Origin: Paracoccus liaowanqingii | Lineage (GTDB): Bacteria; Pseudomonadota; Alphaproteobacteria; Rhodobacterales; Rhodobacteraceae | DNA length: 64,000 nt | Assembly: GCF_004683865.2 (NCBI RefSeq) | Contig: NZ_CP038439.1 | Location: forward strand, 38,501 to 102,500 | Direction of reading: 5' to 3' | In this document: positions 17,339-27,683 of the stretch, piece by piece | Numbering within the stretch: the first letter of the stretch is position 1 | Layout: every line of letters begins with the position of its first letter | Notes under the pieces: model-generated | What the model saw: only the letters and a program-made list of their open reading frames with translations | The model's database searches: none | What the model was told of the DNA's origin: nothing | Position numbers and translations under genes: made by a program

Positions 17339-18655
17339 TCAGTTCGTGGCGGCGTCGTCCGCGATCCCCTCGGGGCGGCCCACCAGCACGAAGCGCAGGG
17401 CCTCGGGGTCCAGGAGGCGCCCGGCGACGCGGGCCACGTCCTCGGCCGTCACCGCCTCGACCCTGTCGTTGCGGGTGTCGATGTAGTCGATCGGAAAGCC
17501 GATCAGCTGCATCCCCGCCAGGATGGAGGCGATGCGCCCGTTGCCGTCGAAGCGCAGCGGGTATTCGCCGGTCAGGTAGGTCTTGGCGTCGGTCAGCTCG
17601 CGCTCGGTCACGCCCTCGGACATGCGGGCCCATTCGGCACGGATCAGGTCGACGGCCTCGGCGGTGGTGGCGTTCGAGCCCGACATGCCGCCCTGCCAGG
17701 TCTGGCCGTAGAGCCCGGTGGCCAGGGCGGTGCCCACCCCATAGGTCAGGCCGCGCTTTTCGCGGATCTCGGCCATCAGGCGCGAGCTGAAGCCGCCGCC
17801 GCCCAGGATGTGGTCGGCGACATAGGCCGCGAAGTAATCGGGATCGTCGATGGCGATGCCCGGCCCGGCGAAGGACACCACGGTCTGCGGGCTGTCCCAA
17901 TCGATGACGGTCGTCCCGCCGGTCAGCTGCAGCTCGGCCTGGTCGGGCAGGGGCGCGGTGGCGTCCTGGGGCAGACCGCCCAGGATGCGGTCCAGAAGCA
18001 GGCCCAGATCCTCGGCCGAGATGTCGCCCGCCGCCCCCACGACCACCCGGTCGCGGGCCAGCACGCGGTTCTTGGCCGCGACCAGATCCTGGCGGTTCAG
18101 CCCGGCCACGCTGTCGGCGGTGCCGTTGATCGAGGTGGCATAGGGGTGGTCGCTCCAGGCCTGGCGGGCCATCTCCTTGGCGGCGATGCTGCCGGGGTCG
18201 GTGGCCTCGGACCGGATCACCGCCTGGACCTGGGCGCGGACGCGGTTCAGCGCATCCTCGTCGAAGCGGGGCTGCGCCAAGGCCTGCGCCAGAAGGTCGC
18301 CGGCCTCGTCGCGGGTCTCGGTCAGCGCGCGGAAGCCCACCGAGACGGTGTCGTCGCCGGCACGGAAGGACAGCTGCGCGCCCAGATCCTCGACGGCCTG
18401 GGCGAATTGCGTGGTGTCGCGGCGGCCCGCCCCCTCTTCCAGCAGCGAGGTCATCAGGTTGACCGCGCCGCGCTTGTCGGGGGCGTCCATGCTGGCGCCG
18501 CCGCGGAACTGGATGTCCAGCGCGACGAAGGGGATGCTGTCGTCCTCGACCAGCCAGGCGCGGATGCCGCCCGGAGAGGTGACGTCCTGGATCTCGATCG
18601 CCTGCGCCGGAAGGGCCAGCAGGGCAAGGACGGTGGCGATGGCGGCACGGATCAT
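17339..18655 (-). CDS. M16-family protein without the zinc motif (R/Y-type partner subunit)
   Basis: 438 aa with a signal peptide ([19 protein letters not shown]). The M16 fold is clear, but the HxxEH zinc site is replaced by [12 protein letters not shown], so this chain cannot be a peptidase alone. It does carry the R/Y substrate-binding element, [24 protein letters not shown], near residues 285-308. The upstream gene has the zinc site but no matching R/Y element. Such complementary halves form heterodimers in other bacteria. It overlaps the upstream gene by four bases, favouring paired synthesis in the periplasm. Confidence 0.9.
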   Translation of the reverse strand: MIRAAIATVLALLALPAQAIEIQDVTSPGGIRAWLVEDDSIPFVALDIQFRGGASMDAPDKRGAVNLMTSLLEEGAGRRDTTQFAQAVEDLGAQLSFRAGDDTVSVGFRALTETRDEAGDLLAQALAQPRFDEDALNRVRAQVQAVIRSEATDPGSIAAKEMARQAWSDHPYATSINGTADSVAGLNRQDLVAAKNRVLARDRVVVGAAGDISAEDLGLLLDRILGGLPQDATAPLPDQAELQLTGGTTVIDWDSPQTVVSFAGPGIAIDDPDYFAAYVADHILGGGGFSSRLMAEIREKRGLTYGVGTALATGLYGQTWQGGMSGSNATTAEAVDLIRAEWARMSEGVTERELTDAKTYLTGEYPLRFDGNGRIASILAGMQLIGFPIDYIDTRNDRVEAVTAEDVARVAGRLLDPEALRFVLVGRPEGIADDAATN

Positions 18656-20220
18656 CCTTGCACCTCGGGGCTGGTCTGGGTTTCGGGCAGGGGTGCGTCG
18701 CCGGGCATCGGCGCAGGCGCGTCGGCCGGCATCTCGGCGGGCATCGGGGTGGCGGGCGCCTCGGGGCCCGGGTCGGCGGCGGCAACGGCCTCGGCGGGCA
18801 ACAGCCAGCCGGTGACGGTGCCGCGATCCGACAGGACCTCGCGCGCGGCGGCCATGACCTCATCGGCGGTGACGGCGCCCAGGATGTCGGGCCAGTCGGT
18901 CACGTCCTCGACGGTCAGGCTGGTCGACAGGCCCTGGCCATAGTCATAGGCCCGGCCATGCGCCGAATCGCGGGCATAGATCTGGGCGGCGCGCAGGCGC
19001 GTGCGCACCCGGTCCAGATCCGCCTCGTCGACCCCGTCCGTCAGAAACTGCGCCAAGGCGTCGTCCAGCGCGGCCTCGGCCTCGGCGGGGTCCATGTCCT
19101 GCGCGGGGATCAGCGACAGGCGGAACTCGGTCGGGTCCAGCGACAGGCCGTCATAGCTGGCCCCCACCCACAGCGCCTTGCCCGGCAGCATCAGCCGCTG
19201 CGCCAGAACCGAGGTCTGCGCCGAGCCGCCCAGAAGATCGGCCAGCACGGTCAGCGCCGCCGCCTCGTCCTGATCGCCCGCGTTGCGCTCGGGCGCCAGC
19301 ACGGCGCGGATCATCGTGGGCTGGGCCACGCGGGGGTCCGACATCTCGATCCGCCGCTCGGTCCGCTTGGGGGGTTCCTGCGGGCGCAGGCGGGGCTCGG
19401 CCTCGCCCTTGGCGGGGATGGGACCGTAATGCTCCTCGGCCAAGGCGCGGGCCTCATCGGGGGTCACGTCGCCCGCGATGACCAAGATCGCCTCGTGCGG
19501 GGAGTAATGCGTGTCGTACCAGTCGATCGCATCGGCGCGGGTCAGCGCCGCGATCTCGTCGCGCCAGCCGATGATCGGGCGGCCGTAAGGGTGGTTGTCA
19601 TAGAGGATCGCGTTCATTTCCTCGGCGAACAGGGCCTGGGGGCTGCTGTCCACCCGCTGCGCGCGCTCCTCCAGCACGACCTGCCGTTCGGCCTGCCAGT
19701 CGTCGTCCGAGATCTGCAGGTTGGCCATCCGGTCGGCTTCCATCTCCATGATAAGGGGCAGGCGGTCGCTGGCGATGCGCTGGAAATAGGCGGTGAAATC
19801 CCACGAGGTGAAGGCGTTGTCGCTGCCGCCATTGGCGGTGACGGTCTGCGAGAACTCTCCGGGTTCCAGCGTGTCGGTGCCCTTGAACATCAGGTGTTCC
19901 AGATAGTGGGCGATGCCGGACTTGCCCGGCACCTCGTCGGCGGCGCCGATGCGGTACCAGACCATCTGCACCACGACCGGGGCGCGGTCATCCTGGATGA
20001 CCACGGCCTCCAGCCCGTTGGGCAGGGTGAAATGGGTGATGTCCCCGGGCATCGCGTCGGAGGCGGGGGCAGCCTCGGCGGCCCCGGTGGGTTGGGCCGC
20101 CGCGGGCTGGACCTCGGGGGACGGGGTGTCGGGAGCCTCGGCGGGCTGGGCCAGCGCGGGCAGGGACGTGCTCAGGGCTAGGGCCGTGATCAGGGCGGAA
20201 CGGAATGCGGGGCGACGCAT
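18652..20220 (-). CDS. M16-family zinc peptidase, catalytic subunit
   Basis: 522 aa. Signal peptide at 1-24 ([11 protein letters not shown]). After a Pro/Ala-rich stretch comes the inverted zinc motif HYLEH (His105, Glu108, His109), with the third ligand expected in [18 protein letters not shown] near residue 185. The conserved [16 protein letters not shown] is also present. The region that normally holds the R/Y pair reads [16 protein letters not shown], lacking it. A second Pro/Ala-rich tail of about 50 residues closes the protein. It presumably degrades peptides in the periplasm with the downstream chain. The start codon follows AGGAGG. Confidence 0.93.
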   Translation of the reverse strand: MRRPAFRSALITALALSTSLPALAQPAEAPDTPSPEVQPAAAQPTGAAEAAPASDAMPGDITHFTLPNGLEAVVIQDDRAPVVVQMVWYRIGAADEVPGKSGIAHYLEHLMFKGTDTLEPGEFSQTVTANGGSDNAFTSWDFTAYFQRIASDRLPLIMEMEADRMANLQISDDDWQAERQVVLEERAQRVDSSPQALFAEEMNAILYDNHPYGRPIIGWRDEIAALTRADAIDWYDTHYSPHEAILVIAGDVTPDEARALAEEHYGPIPAKGEAEPRLRPQEPPKRTERRIEMSDPRVAQPTMIRAVLAPERNAGDQDEAAALTVLADLLGGSAQTSVLAQRLMLPGKALWVGASYDGLSLDPTEFRLSLIPAQDMDPAEAEAALDDALAQFLTDGVDEADLDRVRTRLRAAQIYARDSAHGRAYDYGQGLSTSLTVEDVTDWPDILGAVTADEVMAAAREVLSDRGTVTGWLLPAEAVAAADPGPEAPATPMPAEMPADAPAPMPGDAPLPETQTSPEVQG

Positions 20221-20351
20221 GGGTGGGGCAACCTCCTCTTGCTGCGCCGAAACTTGGACCCCGGGCCGGGGCGGCGCAAGCGCCCTCGCGGGATTGTGCG
20301 GCGCCCGGAGCCATCCGTCGCGGCTGCCGGTGGGGCCATCGCCGCGCCCGG

Positions 20352-21572
20352 TCAGGCCGCCAGCCGCAGCGGCAGGCGACGCGGGCCGTGGGCCTGCAGC
20401 CCCGCCTTCCAGTCCGGCGCGCCCGCCGGCGCCAGATCCGGGGCGCGGGCCAGCAGGGCGGTGAACAGCACCTCCATGTTCAGCCGCGCCAGGTTGTTGC
20501 CCAGGCAGACATGGGGGCCCGCGCCGAAGGCCAAGTGCAGGTTCGGATGGCGGGTGATGTCGAAGGCATCGGCGCGCGCGAAGGCGGCCGGATCGCGGTT
20601 GGCCCCGGCATAGAGCAGCCCGAATTTCGTCCCCCGCGCCCAGTCCTGCCCGCAGATCGCCAGGTCCTGCGCGGCATAGCGGTGAAAGAAGGGCAAGGGC
20701 GCGGCAAAGCGGAACATCTCCTGCACGGCGCGGGGCATCAGGCCGGGATCCGCGCGCAGCAGGGCCAGCTGGTCGGGATGGGTCAGCAGCGCATGCAGCC
20801 CCGACCCCATCACGTCGATGGTCGAGCCATGCCCGGCATGCAGGATCTGCATGATCGTGGCGATCAGCTCGTCATGGGTCAGAAGGCCCGCGCGTTCCGC
20901 CCCGATCATCGCCGACATCAGGTCGTCGCGGGGCCGGGCGGAGCGCTCGGCGTGCAGATCCTCCAGCAGGACGGCAAAGAGGCGCGTCGCCTCCTCGGCG
21001 CGGGCCTTCTTCGCGGCGGTGCGGTCGATGTCGAAATAGCTGACCACCTGGTCGGACCATTCGGTCATCCGCGGGGCCAGCGCCGGGTCGGTGCCGATCA
21101 GATGGCCGATCACCTGCCCCGGCAGCAGCGCCGCCAGATCGGCCACGAAGTCGATCCGCCCGCGCGGGATCAGCCGGTCCAGCGCGCCGCCCACCCACGC
21201 GGTGACGAAGCCGCGCAAGGCCTCCAGCCGGGTCTTGGTGAAGAACGGGAATACCGCGCGGCGCAGCCGGTCGTGATCGGGGCCGTCCGTGTCCAGCATC
21301 GAGGTCTGCACGAAGCGTTCGTGGAACGGCATGTCGTGGAAGTTGCCCGCGACCTTCAGGCGCCGCACCTCGGCGGGCGGGGCGAAGGCGGCAGGGTCGC
21401 GCACCATGCGGCGGTCCAGCGCGAGGGCGCGGACATCCGCCATCCGCACGGCCAGATGCCCGTCGAAGCCCGGCCAGAAGGGCAGGCCCGGCTGCGCCCG
21501 CAAGGCGTCATAGGCAGGCCAGGGATCGGCCCCGAAATCCGGGGCCAGAGGGTCGAATACGGCAACCGTCAT
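20352..21572 (-). CDS. Cytochrome P450
   Basis: 406 aa, typical for a soluble bacterial P450. The heme-ligand loop is [15 protein letters not shown] with Cys356. The K-helix ExxR appears as [17 protein letters not shown]. The I-helix reads [16 protein letters not shown], where the usual acid before Thr is replaced (AGHGST rather than AGxET), which may alter proton delivery or indicate peroxygenase-like use (inference). No ferredoxin or reductase gene is adjacent. The start lies ten bases after the DUF3035 lipoprotein gene, so it seems to belong to the purH-lspA transcript. Substrate unknown. Confidence 0.92.
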   Translation of the reverse strand: MTVAVFDPLAPDFGADPWPAYDALRAQPGLPFWPGFDGHLAVRMADVRALALDRRMVRDPAAFAPPAEVRRLKVAGNFHDMPFHERFVQTSMLDTDGPDHDRLRRAVFPFFTKTRLEALRGFVTAWVGGALDRLIPRGRIDFVADLAALLPGQVIGHLIGTDPALAPRMTEWSDQVVSYFDIDRTAAKKARAEEATRLFAVLLEDLHAERSARPRDDLMSAMIGAERAGLLTHDELIATIMQILHAGHGSTIDVMGSGLHALLTHPDQLALLRADPGLMPRAVQEMFRFAAPLPFFHRYAAQDLAICGQDWARGTKFGLLYAGANRDPAAFARADAFDITRHPNLHLAFGAGPHVCLGNNLARLNMEVLFTALLARAPDLAPAGAPDWKAGLQAHGPRRLPLRLAA

Positions 21573-21582
21573 CTGGCGCGCG

Positions 21583-22104
21583 TTACTCGGCGGCAGGCGC
21601 GGGCGCGGTCGAGGTGATGGCCCCGGCGCGCTGCCAGCGCAGCTGCTCGGTCGCGGCGTCCAGCGCCATCGGGGCATAGGCGCGCTGATAGACGGGGGTG
21701 CCGGCGATCCGCTCCAGCGGGCGGCGGCCGTTGCGGGCGCGCCAGTCGGCATCGGCCTCGGCCAGTCGCGCGCGGATCTGCGGATCGCTGCCGCCGCGCC
21801 CGGCATGGGCCACCAGCGCCTGGTCCGGGGCGCCGACGCCACGGTTGGCCAGCCGCTCGGGGCTGCCGCCCAGGGCGGCGACCGCATCCCCCAGGGGGTT
21901 GGGGTCGGTGATGTTGGCGCCGCCCGGCGTGGGCGCGGGCAGCACGGCCAGATCGGGCGGCATCGCCAGGGACCGGGTCGGCAGGATGGCGAATTCGTCC
22001 GGACTGCTCTGGCCGGACTTGAAGTTGTTCAGGGTCGCGCCGCCCGAACAGCCTGCAAGGCCCAGTGCTGCCGCAAATCCGATCACCAGCGCGCTCGTCC
22101 GCAT
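21583..22104 (-). CDS. DUF3035 outer-membrane lipoprotein (BamF-like)
   Basis: 173 aa. A lipoprotein signal ([13 protein letters not shown]) gives a lipidated Cys at residue 19. The following [20 protein letters not shown] is the conserved DUF3035 stretch, similar to the PDEF motif described for BamF in the Caulobacter outer-membrane assembly complex. The remainder is low-complexity, with an Ala-rich end. A structural or assembly role at the outer membrane is likely, but equating it with BamF is inference. It lies 30 bases after lspA, whose product processes lipoproteins of this kind. Confidence 0.82.
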   Translation of the reverse strand: MRTSALVIGFAAALGLAGCSGGATLNNFKSGQSSPDEFAILPTRSLAMPPDLAVLPAPTPGGANITDPNPLGDAVAALGGSPERLANRGVGAPDQALVAHAGRGGSDPQIRARLAEADADWRARNGRRPLERIAGTPVYQRAYAPMALDAATEQLRWQRAGAITSTAPAPAAE

Positions 22105-22134
22105 GTCTTGGTCCCCTTGTGCTCTGGCCCCGGT

Positions 22135-22854
22135 CTAGCCGGATTTTCCGTCGCCGTCACGACCCTCTCGGTCGGTCGGCGCAAAGAGGTCGGGCTGATG
22201 CGGCGCCGGGCGCGGGGCCTTCGGCGGCTCGGGGGCGGTGACAGGCGGGCGCTTGGGCTTGGGGGGCGTGCGCGCAAGGGCGGCGGGGGCCTCGGCCTTG
22301 GCCTGCGGCATCAGCACCAGTCCGATCGCGCCCGCGAAGATCGAGATGTCGGCCACGTTGAAGCTGTAGGGGTTCTGCCAGTTCGGCAGCGACATGTTCA
22401 GGAAATCGGCCACCGCGCCATAGAGGAACCGGTCCACCACATTGCCGAGCGCGCCGCCGATCAGCAGCCCCGCCGAGACGCGGGCAAAGCGCCCCAGGGC
22501 GGCACGCCAGATCCAGATCCAGACCCACGCACAGATCGCCAGCGCGATGGCGATCAGCACCCACCGCATGAAGTCCTGCCCCGAGGACATCAGCCCGAAG
22601 TTCACCCCCTGGTTCCACGCCATCCGCAGGTTCAGCCAGGGCGGCAGCACGTCGATGTTGCGCACGACGTCCAGGTTCAGGACATGCACGACCAGGTATT
22701 TCAGCGCCTGATCCACCACGAAGATCGCCGCCGCGACCCACGCGACCAGCCGCATGTCGCTGCGCGGCGGCCCTGCGGGGGTCTGGGGGGCCGCCGGGCG
22801 CGGCTTGCGCGGGCGGGGGGGCTTTGCCGCCCCCGGGGTGACCGGCGCGGCCAT
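22135..22854 (-). CDS. lspA: Lipoprotein signal peptidase LspA
   Basis: LspA removes signal peptides from prolipoproteins in the inner membrane. The catalytic aspartates lie in [11 protein letters not shown] and FNVADISIF, and [11 protein letters not shown] and WNQGVNFG are conserved. The ATG at 22854 overlaps the purH stop (TGATG) and gives 239 aa with a 33-residue Pro/Lys/Arg-rich cytoplasmic extension. An internal ATG at 22755 gives the more usual 206 aa. The C-terminus also has a long Pro-rich tail (from about [19 protein letters not shown]) absent in short LspA proteins. Confidence 0.94.
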   Translation of the reverse strand: MAAPVTPGAAKPPRPRKPRPAAPQTPAGPPRSDMRLVAWVAAAIFVVDQALKYLVVHVLNLDVVRNIDVLPPWLNLRMAWNQGVNFGLMSSGQDFMRWVLIAIALAICAWVWIWIWRAALGRFARVSAGLLIGGALGNVVDRFLYGAVADFLNMSLPNWQNPYSFNVADISIFAGAIGLVLMPQAKAEAPAALARTPPKPKRPPVTAPEPPKAPRPAPHQPDLFAPTDREGRDGDGKSG

Positions 22855-24443
22855 CAGTGGCGGAAATGGCGCTGGCCCGTCAGGACCATCGCCAGCCCAA
22901 GCCGGTTCGCCGCCGCGATCACCTCGTCGTCGCGCATCGATCCGCCGGGCTGGATCACCGCGCGGGCGCCCGCCTCGGCCAAGGCCTCGATGCCGTCGGC
23001 GAAGGGGAAGAACGCATCCGAGGCCACAGCGGACCCCACCGTCAGCGGCTGGTCCAGACCCATGGCCTGGGCCATGTCCTCGGACTTGCGGCGGCCGATG
23101 CGGGTGCTGTCCACGCGGCTCATCTGGCCCGCGCCGATGCCGACGGTCGCCAGGTCCTTGGCATAGACGATGGCGTTCGATTTCACGTGCTTGGCGACGG
23201 TCCAGGCGAACATCAGATCGGCCAGCTCGTCCTCGGACGGCTGCCGCTCGGTCACGATGCGCAGGTCGGCGCGCGCGACATGGCCGTTGTCGCGGCCCTG
23301 CGCCAGAAAGCCGCCCGCAACCTGGCGGAAGGTCAGGCCCTCCGCGCGGGGATCGGGCAGGCCGCCCGTGGTCAGCAGGCGCAGGTTCTTCTTGGCGGCG
23401 AAGATGCGCTTGGCATCCTCGTCGGCATCGGGCGCGATCACGACCTCGGTGAAGATCTTCACGATCTCCTCCGCCGTGGCACCGTCTAGCGGCCGGTTCA
23501 ACGCGATGATCCCGCCGAACGCCGAGGTGCGGTCGCAGTCGAAGGCCCGCTTGTAGGCCTCCAGTGCGGACGCGCCCTGCGCCACGCCGCAGGGGTTGGC
23601 GTGCTTGATGATCGCGCAGGCTGGGCCGTGGGCCGCGTCGAACTCGGCGACCAGTTCGAAGGCGGCGTCGGTGTCGTTGATGTTGTTGTAGGACAGCTCC
23701 TTCCCTTGCCACTGGCGGGCCGAGGCCACGCCGGGCCGGGTCTCGCCGGCGACATAGAAGGCCGCCTGCTGGTGCGGGTTCTCGCCATAGCGCAGCCCCT
23801 GCGCCAGCGTTCCGGCGAAGGCCCGGCGCCGGGGCGTCGCCTCGCCGATCGCCCCGGCCATCCAGGTGCTGACGGCGGCGTCATAGGCGGCGGTGCGGGC
23901 ATAGGCGATCTGCGCCTGACGCTGGCGGAAGGGCAGGGTGGTGGCGCCGTCATGCGCGTCCAGTTCGGCCAGCACGGCGTCGTAATCCTGGACGTCCACC
24001 ACCACGGTGACGAAGCCGTGGTTCTTGGCCGCCGCCCGGATCATCGCCGGGCCGCCGATATCGATGTTCTCGATGCAGGTGTCGTAATCGGCGCCCTTGG
24101 CGACGGTCTCTTCGAATGGATAGAGGTTCACCACCAGCAGGTCGATGCCGCCGATGCCGTGCTGCTCCATCGCCGCGACGTGGTCGGGGTTGTCGCGCAG
24201 GGCCAGCAGCCCGCCGTGCACCGCCGGGTGCAGGGTCTTGACGCGGCCGTCCATCATCTCGGGGAAGCCGGTGATCTCGGCCACGTCGGTGACCTGCAGC
24301 CCCGCTTCGCGCAGCGCCTTGGCGCTGCCGCCGGTCGACAGGATCTGCACCCCGCGCGCCGCCAGGGCGGTCGCGAATTCGGTCAGGCCGGTCTTGTCGG
24401 AAACGGAGATCAGCGCACGCCGGAGGGCAACGGAAGCGGTCAT
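22854..24443 (-). CDS. purH: Bifunctional AICAR transformylase / IMP cyclohydrolase PurH
   Basis: 529 aa, normal length. PurH performs the last two steps of IMP synthesis. The IMP cyclohydrolase domain starts [20 protein letters not shown] and includes [13 protein letters not shown] and [12 protein letters not shown]. The transformylase domain includes [28 protein letters not shown] and KHANPCGVA (catalytic Lys-His), and ends in [21 protein letters not shown]. It leads a minus-strand run with lspA, DUF3035 and P450. Confidence 0.98.
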   Translation of the reverse strand: MTASVALRRALISVSDKTGLTEFATALAARGVQILSTGGSAKALREAGLQVTDVAEITGFPEMMDGRVKTLHPAVHGGLLALRDNPDHVAAMEQHGIGGIDLLVVNLYPFEETVAKGADYDTCIENIDIGGPAMIRAAAKNHGFVTVVVDVQDYDAVLAELDAHDGATTLPFRQRQAQIAYARTAAYDAAVSTWMAGAIGEATPRRRAFAGTLAQGLRYGENPHQQAAFYVAGETRPGVASARQWQGKELSYNNINDTDAAFELVAEFDAAHGPACAIIKHANPCGVAQGASALEAYKRAFDCDRTSAFGGIIALNRPLDGATAEEIVKIFTEVVIAPDADEDAKRIFAAKKNLRLLTTGGLPDPRAEGLTFRQVAGGFLAQGRDNGHVARADLRIVTERQPSEDELADLMFAWTVAKHVKSNAIVYAKDLATVGIGAGQMSRVDSTRIGRRKSEDMAQAMGLDQPLTVGSAVASDAFFPFADGIEALAEAGARAVIQPGGSMRDDEVIAAANRLGLAMVLTGQRHFRH

Positions 24444-24519
24444 GGGGGCCTCGTGTCTGGTTTGCCCCCGGTTACCGAAGCCCGGGCCGAAGGTCCAGCA
24501 CGGATGCCCCCGAAGGGCC

Positions 24520-24690
24520 TCAGCGGCCGCCGAACAGCTTGCGGGCCAGACCGGCTGCGGCGACGATCATCACCGCCGTCCCGATCCCCGAGGCCAGCCC
24601 GCCGGCCCCGCGCGACACGGTGGTGGCGCTGCGGGTCCGCATGACGGCCTGCGCGATCTTCAGTCCCAAGGCGATATAGCTCAGTTTCAT
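24520..24690 (-). CDS. Small hydrophobic protein of unknown function
   Basis: 56 aa: [19 protein letters not shown], a Ser/Thr/Gly-rich middle, then one likely membrane helix ([19 protein letters not shown]). The ATG at 24690 follows AAAGGA at good spacing, supporting translation. No family recognised. It lies between rsmB and purH on the same strand; a conserved neighbour or stress-related small membrane protein are both possible. Confidence 0.6.
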   Translation of the reverse strand: MKLSYIALGLKIAQAVMRTRSATTVSRGAGGLASGIGTAVMIVAAAGLARKLFGGR

Positions 24691-24750
24691 GCTGTCATCC
24701 TTTCGTGTCACGGCTGCTGGCGAAAGCCGCGACGGGCGGGGCGGGTTCCC

Positions 24751-25986
24751 TCACGAAGGCGTTCGCAGCCGGGCCATGTAGAACCCGTCCATGCCGCCCC
24801 GATCGGACCAGTAATCCGGGCGCAGGCGCAGCCCGCCCTCTTCGGTGATCCAGGCCGGGTCGATGCCGGGCAGGTCGGGGCTGTCCACGGTCACGCCGGG
24901 ATGACGCTCCAGCGCCTCGGCCACCTGCACCTCGCCCTCGTCGGGGATCAGCGAGCAGGTGGCGAAGACCAGCCGCCCGCCGGGGCGCAGCAGGGTCAGG
25001 GCATGGTCCAGAAGCGCCGCCTGCAGCTCGATCAGCTCCGCGATGCCGTGGCCGTCGCGGATGAAGGGTAGGTCGGGGTGGCGGCGGATGGTGCCGGTGG
25101 CCGAGCAGGGCGCATCCAGCAGGATCGCGTCGAAGGGCGCCTCGGGGCGCCAGTCCAGCACATCGGCGGCGACCAGGTCGGCGGTCAGGCCGCAGCGGGT
25201 CAGGTTCTCGGTCACCCGGCGCAGGCGCCCCTCGCTGATGTCGACGGCGGTGACCCGGGCCCCGGCGGCTGCCAGCTGCAGCGTCTTGCCGCCCGGCGCG
25301 GCACAGAGATCCGCGATCCGCTCGGTCGGCTGCGGGTCCAGCAGGCGCACGGGCAGGGCGGCGGCGGCATCCTGCACCCACCAGTCGCCCGCCTCGAAGC
25401 CCGGCAGGGTCGAGACCTGCGCCGGTCCGGTCATCCGCCAGGATCCGGTCGGCAGCGCCTCGGCCCCCGGCACCGGCGTGGCGCCGGGCTTCAAGGTCAG
25501 GTCCAGGGGCGCGCCCTGCTGATGGGCGGCCTCGATCGCCTGCATCACCGCATCGCCATAGGCATCGACCAGCGGGCCGCGCAGCCAGTCGGGCAGGGGT
25601 TGCGGCGGCAGGTCGGCCCAGCCCTCAAACGCAGCGGCCTTGCGCAGCACGGCATTCACCATGCCCGCCGCCGCCTGACCCCGCGCGCCGAGCGTGCGGG
25701 TCAGGTCGACGGCGGCGCCGACGACGCCATGGCCGGGGGCGCCCAGCTCCAGCATCTCGACCACGGCCAGGCGCAGCACGTCGGCGATCTGGGGGGCGGG
25801 CTTGCGGTTGACCAGCCCCTCGATCACCCGGTCGGCGCGCCCCTGATGGCGCAGCGTCTCGGCCGCCAGCCGGGCCGCGCGGGCCTGATCGGCCACGGGC
25901 AGGCTGCGCAGCGCTCCGGTCTGGTCGCCAAGCGACCGCCCCTCGCGCACGCCCTGGATCAATCGCAATGCGCCCTTTCGCGCCAT
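24751..25986 (-). CDS. rsmB: 16S rRNA cytosine-C5 methyltransferase (RsmB/Sun family)
   Basis: 411 aa. N-terminal NusB-like helical domain (AARLAAETLRHQGRADRVIEGL, MVNAVLRK), then a Rossmann methyltransferase with the SAM loop IADLCAAPGGKTLQLAAAGA. Two catalytic cysteines sit in DAPCSATGTIRRHPDL and LVFATCSLIPDEGE. This is the architecture of RsmB, which methylates C967 of 16S rRNA; the exact site is inferred. The ATG at 25986 is preferred over a TTG eight codons upstream. It is divergent from sdhAF4. Confidence 0.92.
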   Translation of the reverse strand: MARKGALRLIQGVREGRSLGDQTGALRSLPVADQARAARLAAETLRHQGRADRVIEGLVNRKPAPQIADVLRLAVVEMLELGAPGHGVVGAAVDLTRTLGARGQAAAGMVNAVLRKAAAFEGWADLPPQPLPDWLRGPLVDAYGDAVMQAIEAAHQQGAPLDLTLKPGATPVPGAEALPTGSWRMTGPAQVSTLPGFEAGDWWVQDAAAALPVRLLDPQPTERIADLCAAPGGKTLQLAAAGARVTAVDISEGRLRRVTENLTRCGLTADLVAADVLDWRPEAPFDAILLDAPCSATGTIRRHPDLPFIRDGHGIAELIELQAALLDHALTLLRPGGRLVFATCSLIPDEGEVQVAEALERHPGVTVDSPDLPGIDPAWITEEGGLRLRPDYWSDRGGMDGFYMARLRTPS

Positions 25987-26077
25987 ATCGCCGCCCGGCT
26001 TTGCCAAAACGCTTTCCTTTGCCTACATGTTGTTCAAGACTGGCCGCGACCCATACCCCCATTCGGGAGATGTTTCC

Positions 26078-26251
26078 ATGAGTGATGACACCACGCTTCC
26101 CCCCGCCGCGCAGCGCGCCCTGGCCGAGGCCGAGGAACGCCGCAAGACCCGTGCGGGGCAGATCCTGCCCGTCGAATACGGCGGGCGCGATGGCCCCGAG
26201 GCCGTGCGCTATGGCGATTGGGAAAAGAACGGCATCGCGGTGGATTTCTGA
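26078..26251 (+). CDS. Succinate dehydrogenase assembly factor 4-like protein (DUF1674)
   Basis: 57 aa. The C-terminus (GGRDGPEAVRYGDWEKNGIAVDF) is diagnostic of the DUF1674/SdhAF4 family, whose eukaryotic member assists maturation of flavinylated succinate dehydrogenase subunit A. No sdh genes are in the window. The ATG at 26078 is chosen by family length; an in-frame upstream start would add a few unrelated residues. It abuts the amidase gene with no spacer (stop at 26251, ATG at 26252). Confidence 0.88.
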   Translation: MSDDTTLPPAAQRALAEAEERRKTRAGQILPVEYGGRDGPEAVRYGDWEKNGIAVDF

Positions 26252-27598
26252 ATGGCCATGGACTGGCTGAAGGCCTCGGCCACCCAGCAGGGCCGCGCGA
26301 TCCTGGCGGGCGTGCTGGACCCGATCGACCAGACCGAGGCCTATCTGGCCGCCGCTAAGGCCCATCCCGACAGCGCCCGCATCTTCGCCCGCCTGACGCC
26401 CGAGCGCGCGCGGTCCGAGGCCGTCGCCGCCCATGACCGCGCCAAGCAGGAGCGCCGCCACAGCCTGCTGGACGGCGTCGCGATCAGCTGGAAGGACAAT
26501 ATCGACAGCGGCGGCACGGTGACCGAGGCGGGTTCCAAGCTGCTGGAGGGGCGGGTGCCCCGCAAGGACGCCAACATCCTGGCCCGCGCGGCCCGGCGCG
26601 GCATGGTCTGCCTGGGCAAGACGCATCTGACGGAACTGGCCTTTTCGGGGCTGGGGCTGAACCCGGTGACGGCCACGCCGCCGAATGCGCTGGACCCGGA
26701 CCTGGCGCCGGGGGGCTCGTCCTCGGGGGCGGCGGTCTCGGTGGCCTTGGGGCTGGCGGCGGCGGCGATCGGGTCGGACACCGGCGGATCGGTACGGGTG
26801 CCGGCCGCTTGGAACGGGTTGGTGGGCTTCAAGCCCAGCCACGGCGCGCTGCCCGAAAAGGGCGTGGTGCCCTTGGCGCGCAAGTTCGACATCGCCGGCC
26901 CCCTGGCCCGCAGCGTCGAGGATTGCGCGCAGCTGTTCGCCATCATGGCCGACCAGCGCGCCCCGGACCTCGAGGGGGCCGAGATCTCGGGCAAGCGGCT
27001 GATGGTGCTGGACGGGCTGCCCTATGACGGCGCCGAGCCCGGTCCCGTCGCGGCCTTCCAGGATGCGGTGGACCGGCTGGCCAAGGCCGGCGCCACCATC
27101 ACCCATGTCACGACCGACTGGCTGGACCGCGCCCTGGCCCTGTCGCCGCAGCTGTTCGCGCCCGAGGCCTATGGCATCTGGCGCGCGCAGATCGAGGATG
27201 CGCCCGAACTGATGTGGAAGCCGATCCTGGACCGGTTCCGGGGCGGGGCCGAGGTCAGCGGGCCGGATTACGTCGCCGCGTGGGAAAGCCTGATGCGGGT
27301 GCGCCGCAAGTGGATCAAGGAGGTCGTGGGCGGCTATGACGCCGTGCTGGTCCCCACCGTGCCGATCATGCCCCCCAACGCGCAGCGCCTGATGGAGGAC
27401 GAGGCCGAATTCGTCCGCGCCAACCTGCTGACGCTCAGGAACACCCGCATCGCCAACCTGCTGGGCCTGCCCGCGGTCACGCTGCCGACCGGGCACCCGG
27501 CCTGCGGGATCTCGCTGATGGGCCATGCGGGCCAGGACCGCCATCTGCTGCGCGTGGCGGCAGGGGCCGAGGCCGCGTTGGATGTCGGGACGGCGTGA
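26252..27598 (+). CDS. Amidase-signature family hydrolase
   Basis: 448 aa. The Ser-cisSer-Lys triad is visible: Lys81 in AISWKDNIDSGG, Ser156 in PGGSSSGAA and Ser180 in GSDTGGSVRVPAAWNGLVG. The family contains GatA, fatty-acid amide hydrolases and many nitrile/amide-using enzymes. With no gatB or gatC nearby and 448 residues, this is likely a stand-alone amidase; its substrate is unknown. Direct abutment with the DUF1674 gene implies co-transcription. Confidence 0.9.
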   Translation: MAMDWLKASATQQGRAILAGVLDPIDQTEAYLAAAKAHPDSARIFARLTPERARSEAVAAHDRAKQERRHSLLDGVAISWKDNIDSGGTVTEAGSKLLEGRVPRKDANILARAARRGMVCLGKTHLTELAFSGLGLNPVTATPPNALDPDLAPGGSSSGAAVSVALGLAAAAIGSDTGGSVRVPAAWNGLVGFKPSHGALPEKGVVPLARKFDIAGPLARSVEDCAQLFAIMADQRAPDLEGAEISGKRLMVLDGLPYDGAEPGPVAAFQDAVDRLAKAGATITHVTTDWLDRALALSPQLFAPEAYGIWRAQIEDAPELMWKPILDRFRGGAEVSGPDYVAAWESLMRVRRKWIKEVVGGYDAVLVPTVPIMPPNAQRLMEDEAEFVRANLLTLRNTRIANLLGLPAVTLPTGHPACGISLMGHAGQDRHLLRVAAGAEAALDVGTA

Positions 27599-27683
27599 CG
27601 GGGTCTTTGCTGGACGCAAGGTCGCGATCACGCTAAAGTTTCCGCCAAGGAACGGGGCGCAGACCCCGGAAAGCGAGGCAGAG

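Noticed and set aside
15330..18863. Very long open frame (over 1,100 codons) running through mutL and back through the M16 genes
   Set aside because: Only its 3' half is MutL; the upstream half is an out-of-frame reading of the M16 genes, an effect of few stop codons at high GC. The true mutL start is at 17174 or 17153.
26252..27598. Calling the amidase GatA
   Set aside because: No gatB/gatC neighbours, and the sequence does not show clear GatA-specific features.
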